A stretch of 64,000 nt of DNA from Bremia lactucae (GCF_004359215.1 NW_027152197.1:5094-69093); one strand, 5' to 3'; shown: positions 20,640 through 32,680, numbered from the stretch's first letter. Notes: a model not told the origin generated them from the letters alone. Numbers and translations: made by a program.

Positions 20640-21660
20640 TACACGCACGCTCAGACGATTGCAAAATCGCTGACATCACAGATCACATGAAAAGGTCGGT
20701 CTTGGTCCGCAGTCGCCAGGATGGATGATTTCATCAAGCTTTTCTTAATACCCTCGAAGGAACGCTGACAATCAGCGTTCCATGACCACTTTACATTTTT
20801 CTACAACAAAGAAGGAATATGTACTGTCATTTCGCCATAATTGCGTGAGTACTTGTGCAGGTACGCCGCTAAGCCGAAAAACTTTCGAAGTCCCTTGGTG
20901 TCGACTGGCACAGGCCAATCGGTTATCCCCTTGATAATTCCGGATCCGGGCGTACACCGTGGTTGCCTACGATGCACCCAAGAAGTGGTATTTCGCTTGC
21001 AGTAAATATACACTTCTTGAGATTTGCATACAACTTACGCATGAGTGTAAGAGCCTTTCATACGTGGGTACGATGTACTTCAACGCCCGACTTTCCGTTC
21101 ATGGCATTTCTATGAACGAAGACGTCATCAAAGTAATTCGATGCGAAATCCCGCAACGATCTTGACAGATTGGTTACACATCTGTTGAATGTCGCAGGGG
21201 TATTACTAAGTCCCTATGACCTGCCTAGCCACTCCTATAGCATACCGCTTGGGGTGCTTACTGCTGTGAACAAGATATCCTGTTCACGCATAAAGATCTG
21301 AAAGAATCCATCCATCAGATTTATTGACGAAAAGATAGTACTCTTTGACATACCGTCATGATTACGTCTTTTCATGGTATCGGTGTTTGAGCCGGAACTG
21401 CTGCAACAGCGGTCAATTGATTACATGCATGCACAATCCGCCGTCATGCTGTTGCTTTACCCATACAGAAGGTCGGAGAGCTATGTGACGAAGTTGACTC
21501 CCTCATACGGTGCAATGCTAAGCGTTAGGCAAATTACTTGTCATTCGCTATCACTTGTTCACGAGGCAATGACCATTGCTTCATGACACAGTATTTCAAA
21601 CCTGGGATTAGGTCGATAACGTGTCGAGTGCCTTTATCCTTAGGCAACTCGCACAATACT
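20640..21660 (-). pseudogene. F1 reverse transcriptase relic
   Basis: The frame at 20,801-21,013 reads GIIKGITDWPVPVDTKGLRK, then FFGLAAYLHKYSRNYGEMTV, the thumb-connection of Gypsy RT. Further upstream (21,060-21,660) the palm and fingers are recognisable only by similarity to 47.6-48.2 kb; the YFDD region is frameshifted. Confidence 0.75.
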
Positions 21661-22950
21661 GATTTGAGAATCATCCTTGAATTCTTTTAAATCGTTATCT
21701 AAAGGTTGGTCTTCAAAGACTCCCAGGATTAAGACAAAAGACGTTCAATCCGAGTCTCCTCATCGAGGACACTTTCGTCCACCGATGAGCTGCTGAGAAT
21801 CTGTTCGTTCTCGAGAAATACTATTGCCGACCTAATATTTGTCACGTTCTTGTCATCTGTAGATAGGCCGCAGATCATCTTGACTATTCCACTACGCAGA
21901 TCACGTAAGACCGTTTTGGTTCAAGCGTTGGCATTTGAGTTATCTCCAAAGTTATTTTCGGAGGCACTATTATAGGCGCCTACGCTTGATGCATTGTTTA
22001 CTAAGATATTTAATGTCACGATTTTTTCTTTGGAACTTATTTTCTTAAGTATATGGGAACCTTTGACCGCATGTTTATGGGGACTTATTCTCACAGCATT
22101 TTGGGTACTTATTCCCCCATTTATTTGGGGAGTATCTTCCCAACTGCCTCGAGCTGTGGTTGCGCTACCACAGCGATATCCTCTACGATCGACTTTCAGT
22201 CGATCTAGGACTTTTGCTCTGTCTTTTATAGACAGGCGTTTCAATATTTCTTGGATGTTGCTGTTTGAGCAAGCATCCTTGTTTCGTACTACTCAACTTA
22301 TTCGAGTGGTCGAACTTCGGCGCTGCCTGTGCTTGTGCATCGCCGTCGGGATCTAACTCTACAGTGTGTTGAGCATTCACACTGAGGTTTTGTGCAGTCA
22401 TGCTAACGACCGAACAACAAGTGAGGCTCGTAGGACATCCACACGCTTGTGAATACTCCAAGATGTTCATCAGTTGGCCATCTCATGAACAATAGACAGG
22501 CATCGTCACGGCTTGATGCTGCCAGTTAATACATGGCTCGTACTTTCTGAGTCATGGTAATGTAAGGTAGACAGCAAATTTGTCATTCAAATCCTGTACG
22601 ATGAAATCATGATCGTACTGTTTACCCTTTAACGTGTATTAGATACTATAATAACTACACGATTCTTTACTGCTGCAGATGCGCTTGTTGATAGGTGCAC
22701 TGTCATCCTCGTGAGAGGGATATCGCGCTCAATAAATTTGAGTCTGCGATCTTCTGCCGATTGGCGTCTAATAAAATTATTGGATGCCTTACAATTGACT
22801 AGGGACTTATGTGGCAGTTTATTTGACACTTTTATTTTCAGGGGATTGAGGTTAACCGTATCCCCTAAGGCAATTACACATAATGTTTGTATGTGAGGAG
22901 TAACTTTCGTCAAAAAGCCTGCAAATTCTTTTGAAGTTGCTGGATCAGTA
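21661..22950 (-). pseudogene. F1 protease and spacer relic
   Basis: The frame at 22,629-22,913 reads NFIRRQSAEDRRLKFIERDI, then PLTRMTVHLSTSASAAVKNR, the F1 protease flap region, also seen at 29.8 kb (+). The frames at 22,183-22,470 and 21,921-22,244 are the spacer to RT (PHKHAVKGSHILKKI). Confidence 0.65.
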
Positions 22951-23040
22951 GGGCGCTCCGTAACAGCGACGGATCCGTGTCCTCCGCTATTCTTAGCGAA
23001 GGTTGATCTATTCGCTCAGTGTTTTTAGGCAGGGCACTAC

Positions 23041-23800
23041 ATCCATTGGAGTAGTGGCCCATTTTTTGACAGCAATTACATATCTATAATCGTTTTTAAC
23101 TTGAAGAGCGAGATTTCTCGCTCTCTACATACGAGAGATCCAAGGGTTCAGGACCTTGTTTTCATGTCGTCTCGGTGGACGATAAGCACCAGAGTGGACA
23201 GAAGCCTTTTTAAGACTGAAGTCCTCCTGTTCCGCTGTAGAGATTGCTTGGTCTAGCGACTCTAATTCTAGCCGGTAAAAGTTGGTCTTAACAGGACCGT
23301 CTGCGAGACCTTTAATAAACACAGTTGCCTGTGTTTGTTTATCTATTCGATGACGAACGATACAACTGACCAGGTATCGTGTATGTTGAACATAAGCGTG
23401 TAGATCACGCTTGCCCTGCCTTAAATCCAGGAGCTCGGCTCGAGCCCTGAAATCGGCACGTGGCGGCTCAGATGTTTGTCTGAGCCGGGTGTTAAAGAAC
23501 TTGTGGGCCATGAAGCTTGAGCCCTAAATCTCAAGATTTGGCACGTCGGCTGCGTTGGACATGCCAAATTTCACTTTCGTCGCATCATCACTGATACGAC
23601 GAGCTTCAGTGGCGTCGTCTAACTCGACGAACCATCTCGCAAAGGAGTCGACTATGGCTGCCCAAAACGTAGAGATTTCAATCTTCAAGCTTTCGGGTCG
23701 ACGCCGAAGCGTCGGCCCAGTTGCAGCATGTAAATGCTGCTGTCTCAACAGTTCCATCTGTTGAGCACCCTGTTCTCTCAACACCCAAGTGTTGAGAGCC
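23041..23800 (-). pseudogene. F1 gag relic, best preserved gag of the window
   Basis: Two frames without stops, 23,125-23,511 and 23,524-23,784. They read LREQGAQQMELLRQQHLHAA, SLKIEISTFWAA, ARWFVELDDATEARRI, then RADFRARAELLDLRQGKRDL, HTRYLVSCIV and AISTAEQEDFSLKKASV. This is the capsid region that multimerises. One frameshift separates the two frames. The zinc knuckle is further down and degraded. Confidence 0.8.
23464..23487 (-). other. Conserved gag stem-loop (copy 3)
   Basis: Arms CGGCTCAGA and TCTGAGCCG, 9 perfect pairs, 6-nt loop; encodes part of the gag stretch before RADFRARAELL. Confidence 0.65.
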
Positions 23801-23825
23801 TTTCTGGTGAAGCTAGGCTACGTTC

Positions 23826-23937
23826 TTTGAGCCCCGTAGAGTCCGTGTTGAATCAAGTCGGCTTTAGTTGCATGCTGTTCATTTGAGCCCCGTAGAGTTC
23901 GTGTTGAATCAAGTCGGCTTTAGTTGCATGCTGTTCA
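23826..23937. repeat. 56-bp tandem duplication
   Basis: 23,826-23,881 and 23,882-23,937 are identical except for one base. The second unit overlaps the start of the larger 303-bp duplication. Confidence 0.9.
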
Positions 23938-24504
23938 TCTCTTCCCAGAGTGTACAGCATAGCGCCAGCCCGCCTACCGAACTCTTTCGATCGATCGCTT
24001 TCTATTCGAGGCTCACGCATTGCGTGAGAACCTTCTTGAGGGGCTTGGAAGCTCCCTTCTTTCTTCATCTAACATGTCCATGTTGGATAGAACGTGCGTG
24101 AGCTGTTGAACGAACCACAAAGTGCACGTGTAACAGTACAACTTTCACTAGTACTGATCAGTACTAGCTAACCATACACTGATTACAGTGTAGGTTAAAT
24201 GTCGTGTTGAATCAAGTCGGCTTTAGTTGCATGCTGTTCATCTCTTCCCAGAGTGTACAGCAAAGCGCCAGCCCGCCTACCGAACTCTTTCGATCGATCG
24301 CTTCCTATTCGAGGCTCACGTATTGCGTGATAACCTTCTTGAGGGGCTTGGAAGCTCCCTTATTTCTTCATCTAACATGTCCATGTTGGATGGAACGTGC
24401 GTGAGCTGTTGAACGAACTACAAATTGCACGTTTAACAGTACAACTTTCACTAGTACTGGTCAGTACTAGCTAATCATACACTGATTACAGTGTAGGTTA
24501 AATG
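23901..24504. repeat. 303-bp tandem duplication across the gag leader and LTR edge
   Basis: Unit 1 is 23,901-24,203 and unit 2 is 24,204-24,504, more than 95 percent alike. Each unit contains the gag-side leader and the first 75 bases of LTR A, so a second LTR edge now lies inside the leader. Confidence 0.9.
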
Positions 24505-24945
24505 CCTCGAAACTTCACGTACACAAGTGTACAGAGGAAGTTTTCTAAGTAGCTAAAGGGATTTAGCTACTAAAGGTGGCTCAATGGATTAGAATTAGGA
24601 AAAATTAAAACTGTATTAATATAATTAGTTTCCTACGTAACGATCTTCTATCTACTACGAAACTTATTATATTTATATATAAGTACGGCGCCTCCGTGCG
24701 CACCGCACAATTGTGTCTTGTAACGTCTGGCGGGGTTGATTTAGACCTGATTCACCAATCAATAGATCTAATGTCTTATTGCATCAATAATACCAAATTT
24801 GATATTATTTGAACTATTTTTTTTTAAGTCAGAATTAATGAAGATAATAATTTTGTACTTCTTTGTTTATTATCTCTTATAGGAAATTATAATTGTTATT
24901 CCACTTATAGGAACTAATAATTATGTAACGGTACACCCCATTACA
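24432..24945 (-). repeat. 5' LTR, family A
   Basis: 514 bp, colinear with 4,888-5,400. Ends TTTAACAG and CCATTACA are worn versions of TGTAACGG and CCGTTACA. Confidence 0.85.
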
Positions 24946-24946
24946 G

Positions 24947-25363
24947 CTGTGGTGCACATAGTACCCACTCTTGTGTATGTAATGCACATAGGTGCATTCA
25001 CATTGAATGGGATGACGGCTAGCGTCATCCACGATCCGAGATATTTAGAATAGTACACCTGCAATGTACGGGTGCACATCTACAGAGATGACATCTATTA
25101 ATTGGTTGAAATGTTTTGTATTAAATTCGATATTATATTAATCAGTCTTAAGACTACTACCTAATTAAGAAGTGCGCACGTGAATACTCATTTCCGCTTC
25201 GGTGACGACATTTGTCCTAGTACTTAGTTCGTTGGGTGAGGTCGCTTAGGCTCCCACGAACTACCTCACTGCACGTGAGAGAAGACGGTTCAACGGCTTC
25301 CTCACCTTGCTTGAATGTGTGTGCTTAAGTAGAGCGTGGCTGCTATAGAAGTGCCCGCCTACA
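24947..25363 (+). repeat. LTR family D, lacking its first part
   Basis: Colinear with 41,675-42,042 up to the CGCCTACA end. The missing first part begins exactly where the LTR A element sits. The D fragments beside LTR A at 36,035-36,146 show the other half of the same junction. Confidence 0.7.
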
Positions 25364-25448
25364 AAGGCAATGCTTGATTGATTATTTGAAAAGGCTGGTT
25401 TTGTGCGAAAAACTCCAGTTTCACAAGACTTTCGTGCGAGACACAAAG

Positions 25449-25855
25449 TGTAGCGGGGCATCTTTCGGTAGTACTGATTTAGTACTAGCCGAGCTGCACA
25501 GATAGTAGTGAAGGCGAATACGTCCGGCACAAGACGTGTAGTGGAGGGTTTCAAAATTGCTAAGAATTCTTAGCATCTATCGGTCGATACTAAAAAGGCG
25601 TAGCATACGGGAAAAGTAAAACTGTATTATTCTAAATAAGGTCCTATGTATTTCAATCTTTTTGATAGCCCACTCGCGCGTCTAGGTGCGATTGGCGAGA
25701 TTGATAGACGTAAATCAACCAATGGACAGAACTGTCACATACCACGTGTGGTAATATTGGAATAATTAGTAGAATTATACAATACACTAGCTTAATTGTC
25801 CTTTATTATTCCTCGTTGCGGTAATAAAAAAATTGTAACGGGGTGATCCGTTACA
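25449..25855 (-). repeat. 3' LTR, family A
   Basis: TGTAGCGG...CCGTTACA, 407 bp, a shortened LTR A in reverse orientation. The sequence on its upstream side (sense) is the hairpin-rich leader of the antisense region, as at the 3' LTR at 35,493. It is therefore taken as the 3' LTR of the minus-strand copy to its right. Confidence 0.7.
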
Positions 25856-27060
25856 TCACCAATTAACCAAAAGTCATTATAGTAACTGATGTAGACTGAC
25901 TTAGAGGACTATTGCCTTTCTCCTATAATCTCACCGATTTGCGCAAAGTGACTAAGACCGTGCGCATCGCATCTAAGGTGGCAAATCTGACAGTCAATGT
26001 ATAGTAACTGATGAAGCAAAAACAGCACCCGTTCCGTCTGCAGAGGGAGACAACTCGCCCCAACTCCGATGAAGGAATAATTTTATGAGCCGGATTACAT
26101 GTTCAACTCAAACATTTTGCCAAGTCTATTTAAACCCGGGATTGATGCCGCTAAACTAGTATGTTTTAACAAAACAACTAAAGAGCTGTTTGCGAATTTG
26201 ATCGAATCGTCTCAGCCTCTTGTTACGGAGTCATCCTGTGAAAAAATGGTAGCACAAATTCTAACATTAGCCAAAGGAGAGGGACCGCAATACGTTGCCT
26301 GTCGCTCCTCAGAAGAAGCCTTTGTCGCCCACTCTGAACAACTTGATTCGTTTGTCCAACGATCGATACAAAATTCCGTTGTTCGACTTATGCAGGCTTC
26401 GCAGGCCTGGTGAAGACGAACGCGAATTTTTCATAGACGCCGATAAAGGCATCGAAACTTTTATGGCAAGCGTGCCAAGGATTCAAATCCTCTGTTTCAA
26501 CCTTGGTGTATTCATGTATAAAATGTACGAGCGTAAATTGAGAGGCCTGACAAGACAAACTGATTACTTAACTTGACCGGTTTAAAGTCGGTGCACGCTA
26601 TAAGTTGCACTGTTTGTCGATAGAGGCAGGCTATCCTTGCCTCTCGTGGAAAAACTCATGCCCTAGCTGCGTTAAGGATGCAGTCCATGCCCCTTGGAGG
26701 TGAAATCCCTAAAAATCCCATTGAGGGCGTGCCTCTCTTTAAGATACGCGAAGGGATTGATAATTTCCAATACCTTTACGAGCGCGCAAAGCAGCAGAGC
26801 GTTCTATTTCCGGTTTCTTGTGGACCAAAGGATTGGTCTCGTCATACCGCTTGACGAGACCCGAATTTACTGGAAACGAGACTTCGAGCTGTCGCGCGAT
26901 GGTGGATAGCCCTGCCAGCTAACAAGATAACTCGTATGAGTTCCTCCCACATCGCGGTGATTCCGGAAGCGCTCTACGAGTTAGCCCTTCGTATCGTTCG
27001 GGTTTATCAATAGATGCGGAGGAGGAGATTAAACCAGGTCCGACTTACTCGTCGGACCAT
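25856..27060 (+). pseudogene. F1 antisense-region gene relic (copy 2)
   Basis: It runs opposite to the pol of its own element. The longest frame, 26,099-26,413, reads SLFKPGIDAAKLVCFNKTT, then EKMVAQILTLAKGEG. After a frame change come EDEREFFIDADKGIETF, YKLHCLSIEAGYPCL, and finally EIPKNPIEGVPLFKIREGI and NFQYLYERAKQQSVLF up to about 27,010. Homologous to 16,376-18,560 and, in reverse, to 32,457-35,492. The whole would be 300-400 residues. No known domain recognised. At least three frame breaks. Confidence 0.55.
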
Positions 27061-29660
27061 CCTGTCACTTCGACTCGTTTCGCTTCAGTCCGCTTCGCTG
27101 CTCAACAAGGTTATGAGCCAACAATCCTGTCTTCAGCACGTTGACACGATCATAGTCGCGTCCTCCGGGGCCTGGAGGGGGGGGGAGGGCGTGGATCATG
27201 AGGTTGATTGTCGCCATGACTTACAGTAACCGGTGAACAGTCTTTGCATCGATCGGTCGGAATACCGAGTGAAAATTCCAATTTAGCAATTACCGACCAA
27301 ATAGGCGCATAAAGCCCTTCGTAACGAGCTGGAGTACTTGTCAACAATCTGCATCCTTGAAGATTGAAGTGAAACGTACCATAAGTCTCTAGCAAATGCT
27401 TTGAAACGCTTCAATTCGATTCACTCCCGTATAAAGCGACGGCAGAGACGTCCGACGTAACATGTAGGTTCCGTGTGCATACTATGAGGCAGCTCTATTG
27501 CACTTGCATTGCATTGGCGGTGTTCTGCGCAAAAAAAGACCGATATACTTGGGCAGTAGTTGGTACTGCCCATACTTTGTAATACATATTACGAAGATTT
27601 ACGTAGACAGTAGGACTAGATCGTTTACCATAATTAAAAGAACATTTGCTCTTACAATTTGGTCAGCATTTCGTTCGGACGATCCGCACACCAGCGATGG
27701 AATCCTGCACGAAGCGGACCACTGCTTCTCGAGTCTGCATGGATTATCCGGATGACTCGGTTGCCAACTGCGGAGATATCATTCTCCTCTTCAGTGAGGG
27801 CATCAATGCTCTTACTGGTATTACTATCGTCAAGGCTGAATGTGTCAGCATCGTTATAATTCAAGTCAGGAATAGCCTTTTCGATTTTGCTGAATTTGTC
27901 TTCTTCAATGTGACCAGATTAATATTGGTATTTTTACTTCGACGGGTGAGTCAATGTGATGAACAGAGCCAGATCGGTCTTTGTCTCGAGCGAACCCTCC
28001 ACGTTGATCCTAATTTACCCTCTAACAAGGTAGTTACGCATGAGCGGCATGAGCTATTCACGATGAACGATGTATGCTTTGTTTATGTATGCACCTAGTT
28101 GCTGTTCGAAATTCTGCCGTCGACAGGAACCCACTCTAATTCGTACACATATGGATGGATCCTCGAGGCATGTTTTGAGGACACGATTTGCACGTTCTGT
28201 TTGGCCATCTGTTTCAGGATGGTCAGACGTTGACCTGTCAAATGTATTCCAGGTGATTTGAACACGAATTGCCAAAATATCACCTTTAACCGGAGATATC
28301 GATCCGACACCAGTTCACGGGGTAACCCATGGTCCGGGACAGCAACAAGAGGTACTATCTTGCAGTGAACGCAAGAATATCGTTTTTCTTGCGAGCGGCT
28401 TTGAGAAATCCGAATATACGAAGTCCATTGATAAGGACTGCCAACGCCCTTCTGGAACAGGAAGAGGTTGTAACGGAGCACGAGATGAAGCACTGAGCTT
28501 CACCCGTTGACAAACTTCGGAAGCACGTATGATTTGCGCAGAATATATACTGGCATGGCTAGTAAAAGTCGCCTAGTATTGCATCAGTAGGCTAACCCTC
28601 ACTGCTGAGTAGCGCAGTCAGAGGAAAATCAGGCCGGCGCGATAACGCATCAGCAACGAAGAAGCTATACTCTGCAAATAAAGACAGCCACTTCGCAATA
28701 TTTTACGACAAGTGTTGACTTTTCTTACGGCCCGTGTGAACAAGAACGGTCCAGCTCCAAACAGAAAGACTCGAAACTTAGCCAGTGAATATTTCATGGC
28801 AAGGAGCTCCATGTCAGACACTGAAAAAATCACTCAGCTGGTTAAAGCTGACGCGAATGATAGCAGACGACGCGCTCCGAGCCGTCTGTGTCATATTGCA
28901 TTTACGCTTAGCTGACTGCAAAATTGCTGGCGTCTGCAATTGCGAATCTTAGCGATTGCATCAAGTTTTGCTGTATACCTTTTAAAGGAACGGTGACAAT
29001 TAATGACCACTTTACATTTTTCTTGAGTAAACAAGTAAGATGTACTGTCATTTCGGCATAGTTGCGTGAGTATACGACGCAAAACCGAGGAACATAAGAA
29101 TTCCCTCCACAGCGACTGCCACCGGTTAGTCGGTAATCGGCTTGATATTTCCAGGATCAGGGTGTACATCGGGGTTACCCACGATGCATAAAAAAGTAGT
29201 TATTTGCCTGCAACGAATATACACGTCTTGATATTTGAATACAACTTTTGCTTACGCACTAGTATAAGAACCTATCGGACGTGGATGAAATGTACTTCAA
29301 CATTCAATTTCTGTTCATGCCTTGGCTATGAACGAAGATATCATCAAATTAACTCGGTGCGAGATTTCGCAACAATCTTAACATATTGATAACACATTTG
29401 ATAAAGATTGTAGGGGCGTTAGCCCTGTGGCATCACTAGCCAATCCCTAAACATGCGCTTAAGGGGCTTACTGCTGTGAGCGAAATATCCTGTTCACGCA
29501 TAAGGATCTGATAGAACCCGTCCATCATAACCATGGACGAGGAAAATATGCTACTTTTAAACATGCCATCAATGAATACGTCCTTTCTCGGTATCAGGGA
29601 TTCGACGCTGTTGAGAAATCTAAACGGCGTGGCGGATCGTCAGAAAGGAAGGTGCGCTAA
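27061..29660 (-). pseudogene. F1 pol relic: RT, RNase H, integrase (minus arm)
   Basis: Reverse-strand order from 29,660 down: RT fragments, the RT-RNase H connection (28,891-29,169), RNase H (28,618-28,833, FSVSDMELLAMKYSLAKFRV), integrase core (28,315-28,503, GRWQSLSMDFVYSDFSK; 28,054-28,275, SDHPETDGQTERANRVL with the catalytic Glu), and the C-terminal region (27,652-27,864). Each part has stops. The segment 27,061-27,470 is an unplaced linker. Confidence 0.8.
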
Positions 29661-30640
29661 GATTTGGTCTCTTAACGAAAGTTGCTCCCACCATACGATT
29701 ACTGTGTGATACTGCTTCTAGTGATGAGGTTCCTTTATCACTTTACAAATCAAAGTGACACACGTTTCCAAGTTCGTTCCCGAGTTGATTGTGGGGCTTA
29801 AGCAATTGATTTGACGCCAATCGCTAGAGAATGTAGGCTTAAGTTTGTTGAGTGTCCTATACCTTTAACGTGGACGATAGTGCGCCTTGCAACAGGCGCA
29901 TCCGTTACAGTCCAGAAACGTGTTGCTGATACTCAATTCAAGTTCAAGGTTTAATAGTCCAATGACAATTTCATTGACTCGATTTTTTGGATGACAAATT
30001 TGATGTCATCCTGGAAACGCCATCGCTCAGAAAGTACGAGCCGTGCATCAATTGGCGCATCGATCTTTTGCGATGCCTGTCTCTTATTATTCAGATGGCC
30101 ATCTGATGAACGTCTTGGAGCGTCCATAAGCGTTCGAGTGAGTATGAAGTTAGATACCGATGGTTGCGCGCAAGCACATGCAACTTCCAAGGTCAACCAC
30201 TCGAATAAGTCGCATGGACCGGGACAAAGATTCGTGCTTAAAAGAGCTACATTTAAAGAAAATTAAACGCCTGTCGATAAGAGACAGGTCAAAAATTCTG
30301 ATCGACTGGAAGGTCGTTCGTAGACAATGTTGCTGTGGTTGCGCGAACACAGCTCGAGGCAGTCGAAAAGGATACTATCCAGATAAATTAGGAAGGAAGC
30401 ATTGAAATACTTGTGGGAATAAGTCCGCAGGACACTGTGAAAATAAGTTCTTAGAAAAAAACGAGACATTCAAAGCCTTGCTAAGCGCCAGTTCAAGTAT
30501 AGGCATTATACGCGTAAATCAACAGTGAGCTAAAGGCCACTGTTCCAACAATAAGTGTTCCGTCGTCAACATTACTTGACGACTTTAGAAGAGCTTATCA
30601 AGAAGATAAGGCTCTTAAAGGGTTGATGTGTTACCTTAGA
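29661..30640 (+). pseudogene. F1 protease and spacer relic (plus arm)
   Basis: LCDTASSDEVPLSLYKSK, then VDCGA(stop) near 29,785, the protease active-site region (family form D-C/S/T-G-A). Then DDKFDVILETPSLRKYEP at 29,991-30,045, the end of the protease domain. The spacer to RT follows to about 30,470. RT and RNase H are missing from this arm. Confidence 0.7.
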
Positions 30641-30693
30641 AATCTATCCCAACAATTCTTAAACGATTGTCATTATGTATCGATCCTCAACAG

Positions 30694-30767
30694 ATCGATA
30701 TAAAACACACAATAGTTTATTGTATAGCCATTGCCATACAATAAACTATTGTGTGTTGTATATCGAT
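30694..30767. repeat. 32-bp inverted duplication
   Basis: Arms 30,694-30,725 and 30,736-30,767 match as reverse complements except one position, loop 10 nt. It lies in the region before the integrase zinc-binding domain, where the related element at 46.7 kb reads straight through. Confidence 0.9.
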
Positions 30768-32110
30768 TCAGCCAGCCATTGCTTGCGACACACCTTGTGC
30801 CGTCACCCCTACACATAATGATTTGCGATTACGCATCATGTATGAATACCACGATGCACCATCAAGTGGTCATCGTCGACATGAGAAGATTTATCTCCCA
30901 CGCCATTATGAGATGGTCCGCAAGTACATGAGTGCCTGCAAAGTTTGTCAACGGGTAAAGCCAGTGCTTCATCCCGTGCTCCGTTACAACCTCTGCCTGT
31001 TCCCGCAGCGTGTTGGCAGTCCGTATAAGGACTTCGTCTTCGGATTCCCCGGAGACACCCACAAGAATAATGGTATTCTTGGTTTTGTTGATCATTTTAA
31101 AATATAGTATATCTTGCTGCAGTCCCGGAGTCGATCATAGCCAAGGCTGTGTCGTGTCTTTGTTGACACGATATTTCGACTCCACGGGTTACCCAGTGAA
31201 CTGGTAACAGATCGAGACCGTAGATTCACGGCGGAATTTTGACAAACAGTGTTTAAATCACTTGGAACACAGTTAAAATGTCAACTTCTGATCATCCCGA
31301 AACAGATGGTCAGACGGAGCGGACGGGCAAACTGTATTCTCGAAGAGATACTTCGCGGTGCGTCCACTCTTTTAAGAGTTGGAGCGAGTAACTTGCCGAT
31401 GGTAGAAATTTCCATCAACAATTCACTGCATGCATCTACAATCCATACACCATATTTTTGTGAACGGCTTAAGCCACTCACATATACCTACCCTGTTTGC
31501 GAGTATTCTTATTTATCGCTCGAGCAAAAAACTGTCTAGATCTTGCTCATCACACTTAAGCCCTAAAGTCAATGCGAAGGATACCAATGTTGATTTAATC
31601 CTGATTAAAGTAGACAAACTCAGTAATAACAATATTACTGACTTTGATAACGATGCTGAAAGACTCAGCATCGAAAAAAATTATTCATTTGAACGATAAC
31701 ACTCTCAATAAGGAGATTGATATCTCAGCAGTGCGAATTGGTCGCACTGAAAACAAAAATAAATTCGAGTTAGCAGGTGATTTCCTGCTGGCTAGAGAAG
31801 CAGTGGTCCATTTCATACAGGCATTCGTCGCTGATGCGGTGGACCGAGAAAAACGGAACTCTGACCAAAATGGAAGAGCAAACGTACTTTCATTCAATGT
31901 TAATGACCTAGTCCTACTGCCTACGTTAAGCCTACCAGAACCTGTAGTGACAATGCGGGTAGCAATAAATTCCTACCCAGGTATATCGGCCTGTTTCGTA
32001 TACTTCATCGCCAAGGCAATGCGTACACGATCGATCTGCCTCGCAGTATGCGAATGCATCCTACGTTTTATGCTGGGCGTCTCTGCCCGTACTATCTGAT
32101 CGAGGCTTCT
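30768..32110 (+). pseudogene. F1 integrase relic (plus arm)
   Basis: The zinc-binding domain is intact: HDAPSSGHRRHEKIYLPRHY then MSACKVCQRVKP (HHCC). The core follows: KDFVFGFPGDTHKNNGILGF with the first Asp, RVFVDTIF near 31,155, and ILEEILRG near 31,340. The C-terminal region at 31,780-32,099 reads KRNSDQNGRANVLSFNVNDL then VLLPTLSLPEPVV. Stops at 31,107 and 31,208 and several shifts. Confidence 0.85.
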
Positions 32111-32680
32111 TGCGATTCCGAATTACACCGGAACGGTCTAGGGCATCCGCCAAAGCCGGATGGTCTGAGCTAAAGCCTTATTGTCTCGGAACATAGTCTG
32201 ATTCTCCCAAACCAGACAATTAACTCTTTCCTTTAAGGAAAAGATCTTCTGTCAGCTGTCACCAGCTCGTTTTGAAGGGACTGATGTGTCCTTTTGTTCG
32301 CCCCACCTGCGCACAATTTCTCGACTGGTCACGAGAAACATTATCAGCCGTTACCGCTAACTCGTGGCGACGGGATCGCTCGTGATCAAGATCCTCCCTC
32401 GAATAATAAAGGATGTGATCCAGATCACAATGTTGACCCGGGCTCGTCATACGAGGCTAATCCGATTTTTCCTCTTCCTCCACATCCATTGACGGATTCA
32501 AGTGGTGAGAAGCGTAATCTTGTTGAAAGCTTCTTGAACCATTGTGAGGCAAATAGGGTTTAAACGAGTTGTCTCGTTCGTTGGCGATGGTGTCCACCCT
32601 CGCATGATAGATGGGAACCTCGTATCCAAGTGATGATGGACGTTCCCGGTCTCGCAACACGGCACCATAGAAAACGTCGA
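32111..32680 (+). pseudogene. F1 proline-rich tail and chromodomain relic
   Basis: A Pro-rich linker (PPAHNFSTGHEKHYQPLPLT) leads to RNLVESFLNHCEANRV, a stop, then SCLVRWRWCPPSHDRWEPR at about 32,580-32,630. This fits a chromodomain (L-V-E-x-I-L-N-H-R, then YLVRWRGYPPSEDSWEP). So F1 is also a chromovirus. Confidence 0.65.

Larger units (their letters stand above)
20640..24945 (-). mobile_element. F1 Ty3/Gypsy element, 3'-truncated relic
   Basis: On the reverse strand: 5' LTR A, gag, protease, RT, and the RT-RNase H connection, ending at about 20,640 where a plus-strand gag begins. Integrase and the 3' LTR are absent. The gag-side end of the LTR region is tandemly duplicated. Confidence 0.8.

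Noticed and set aside
24204..24412. Paired plus frames with near-identical peptides
   Set aside because: They arise from the 303-bp tandem duplication of the gag leader, not from a gene family.
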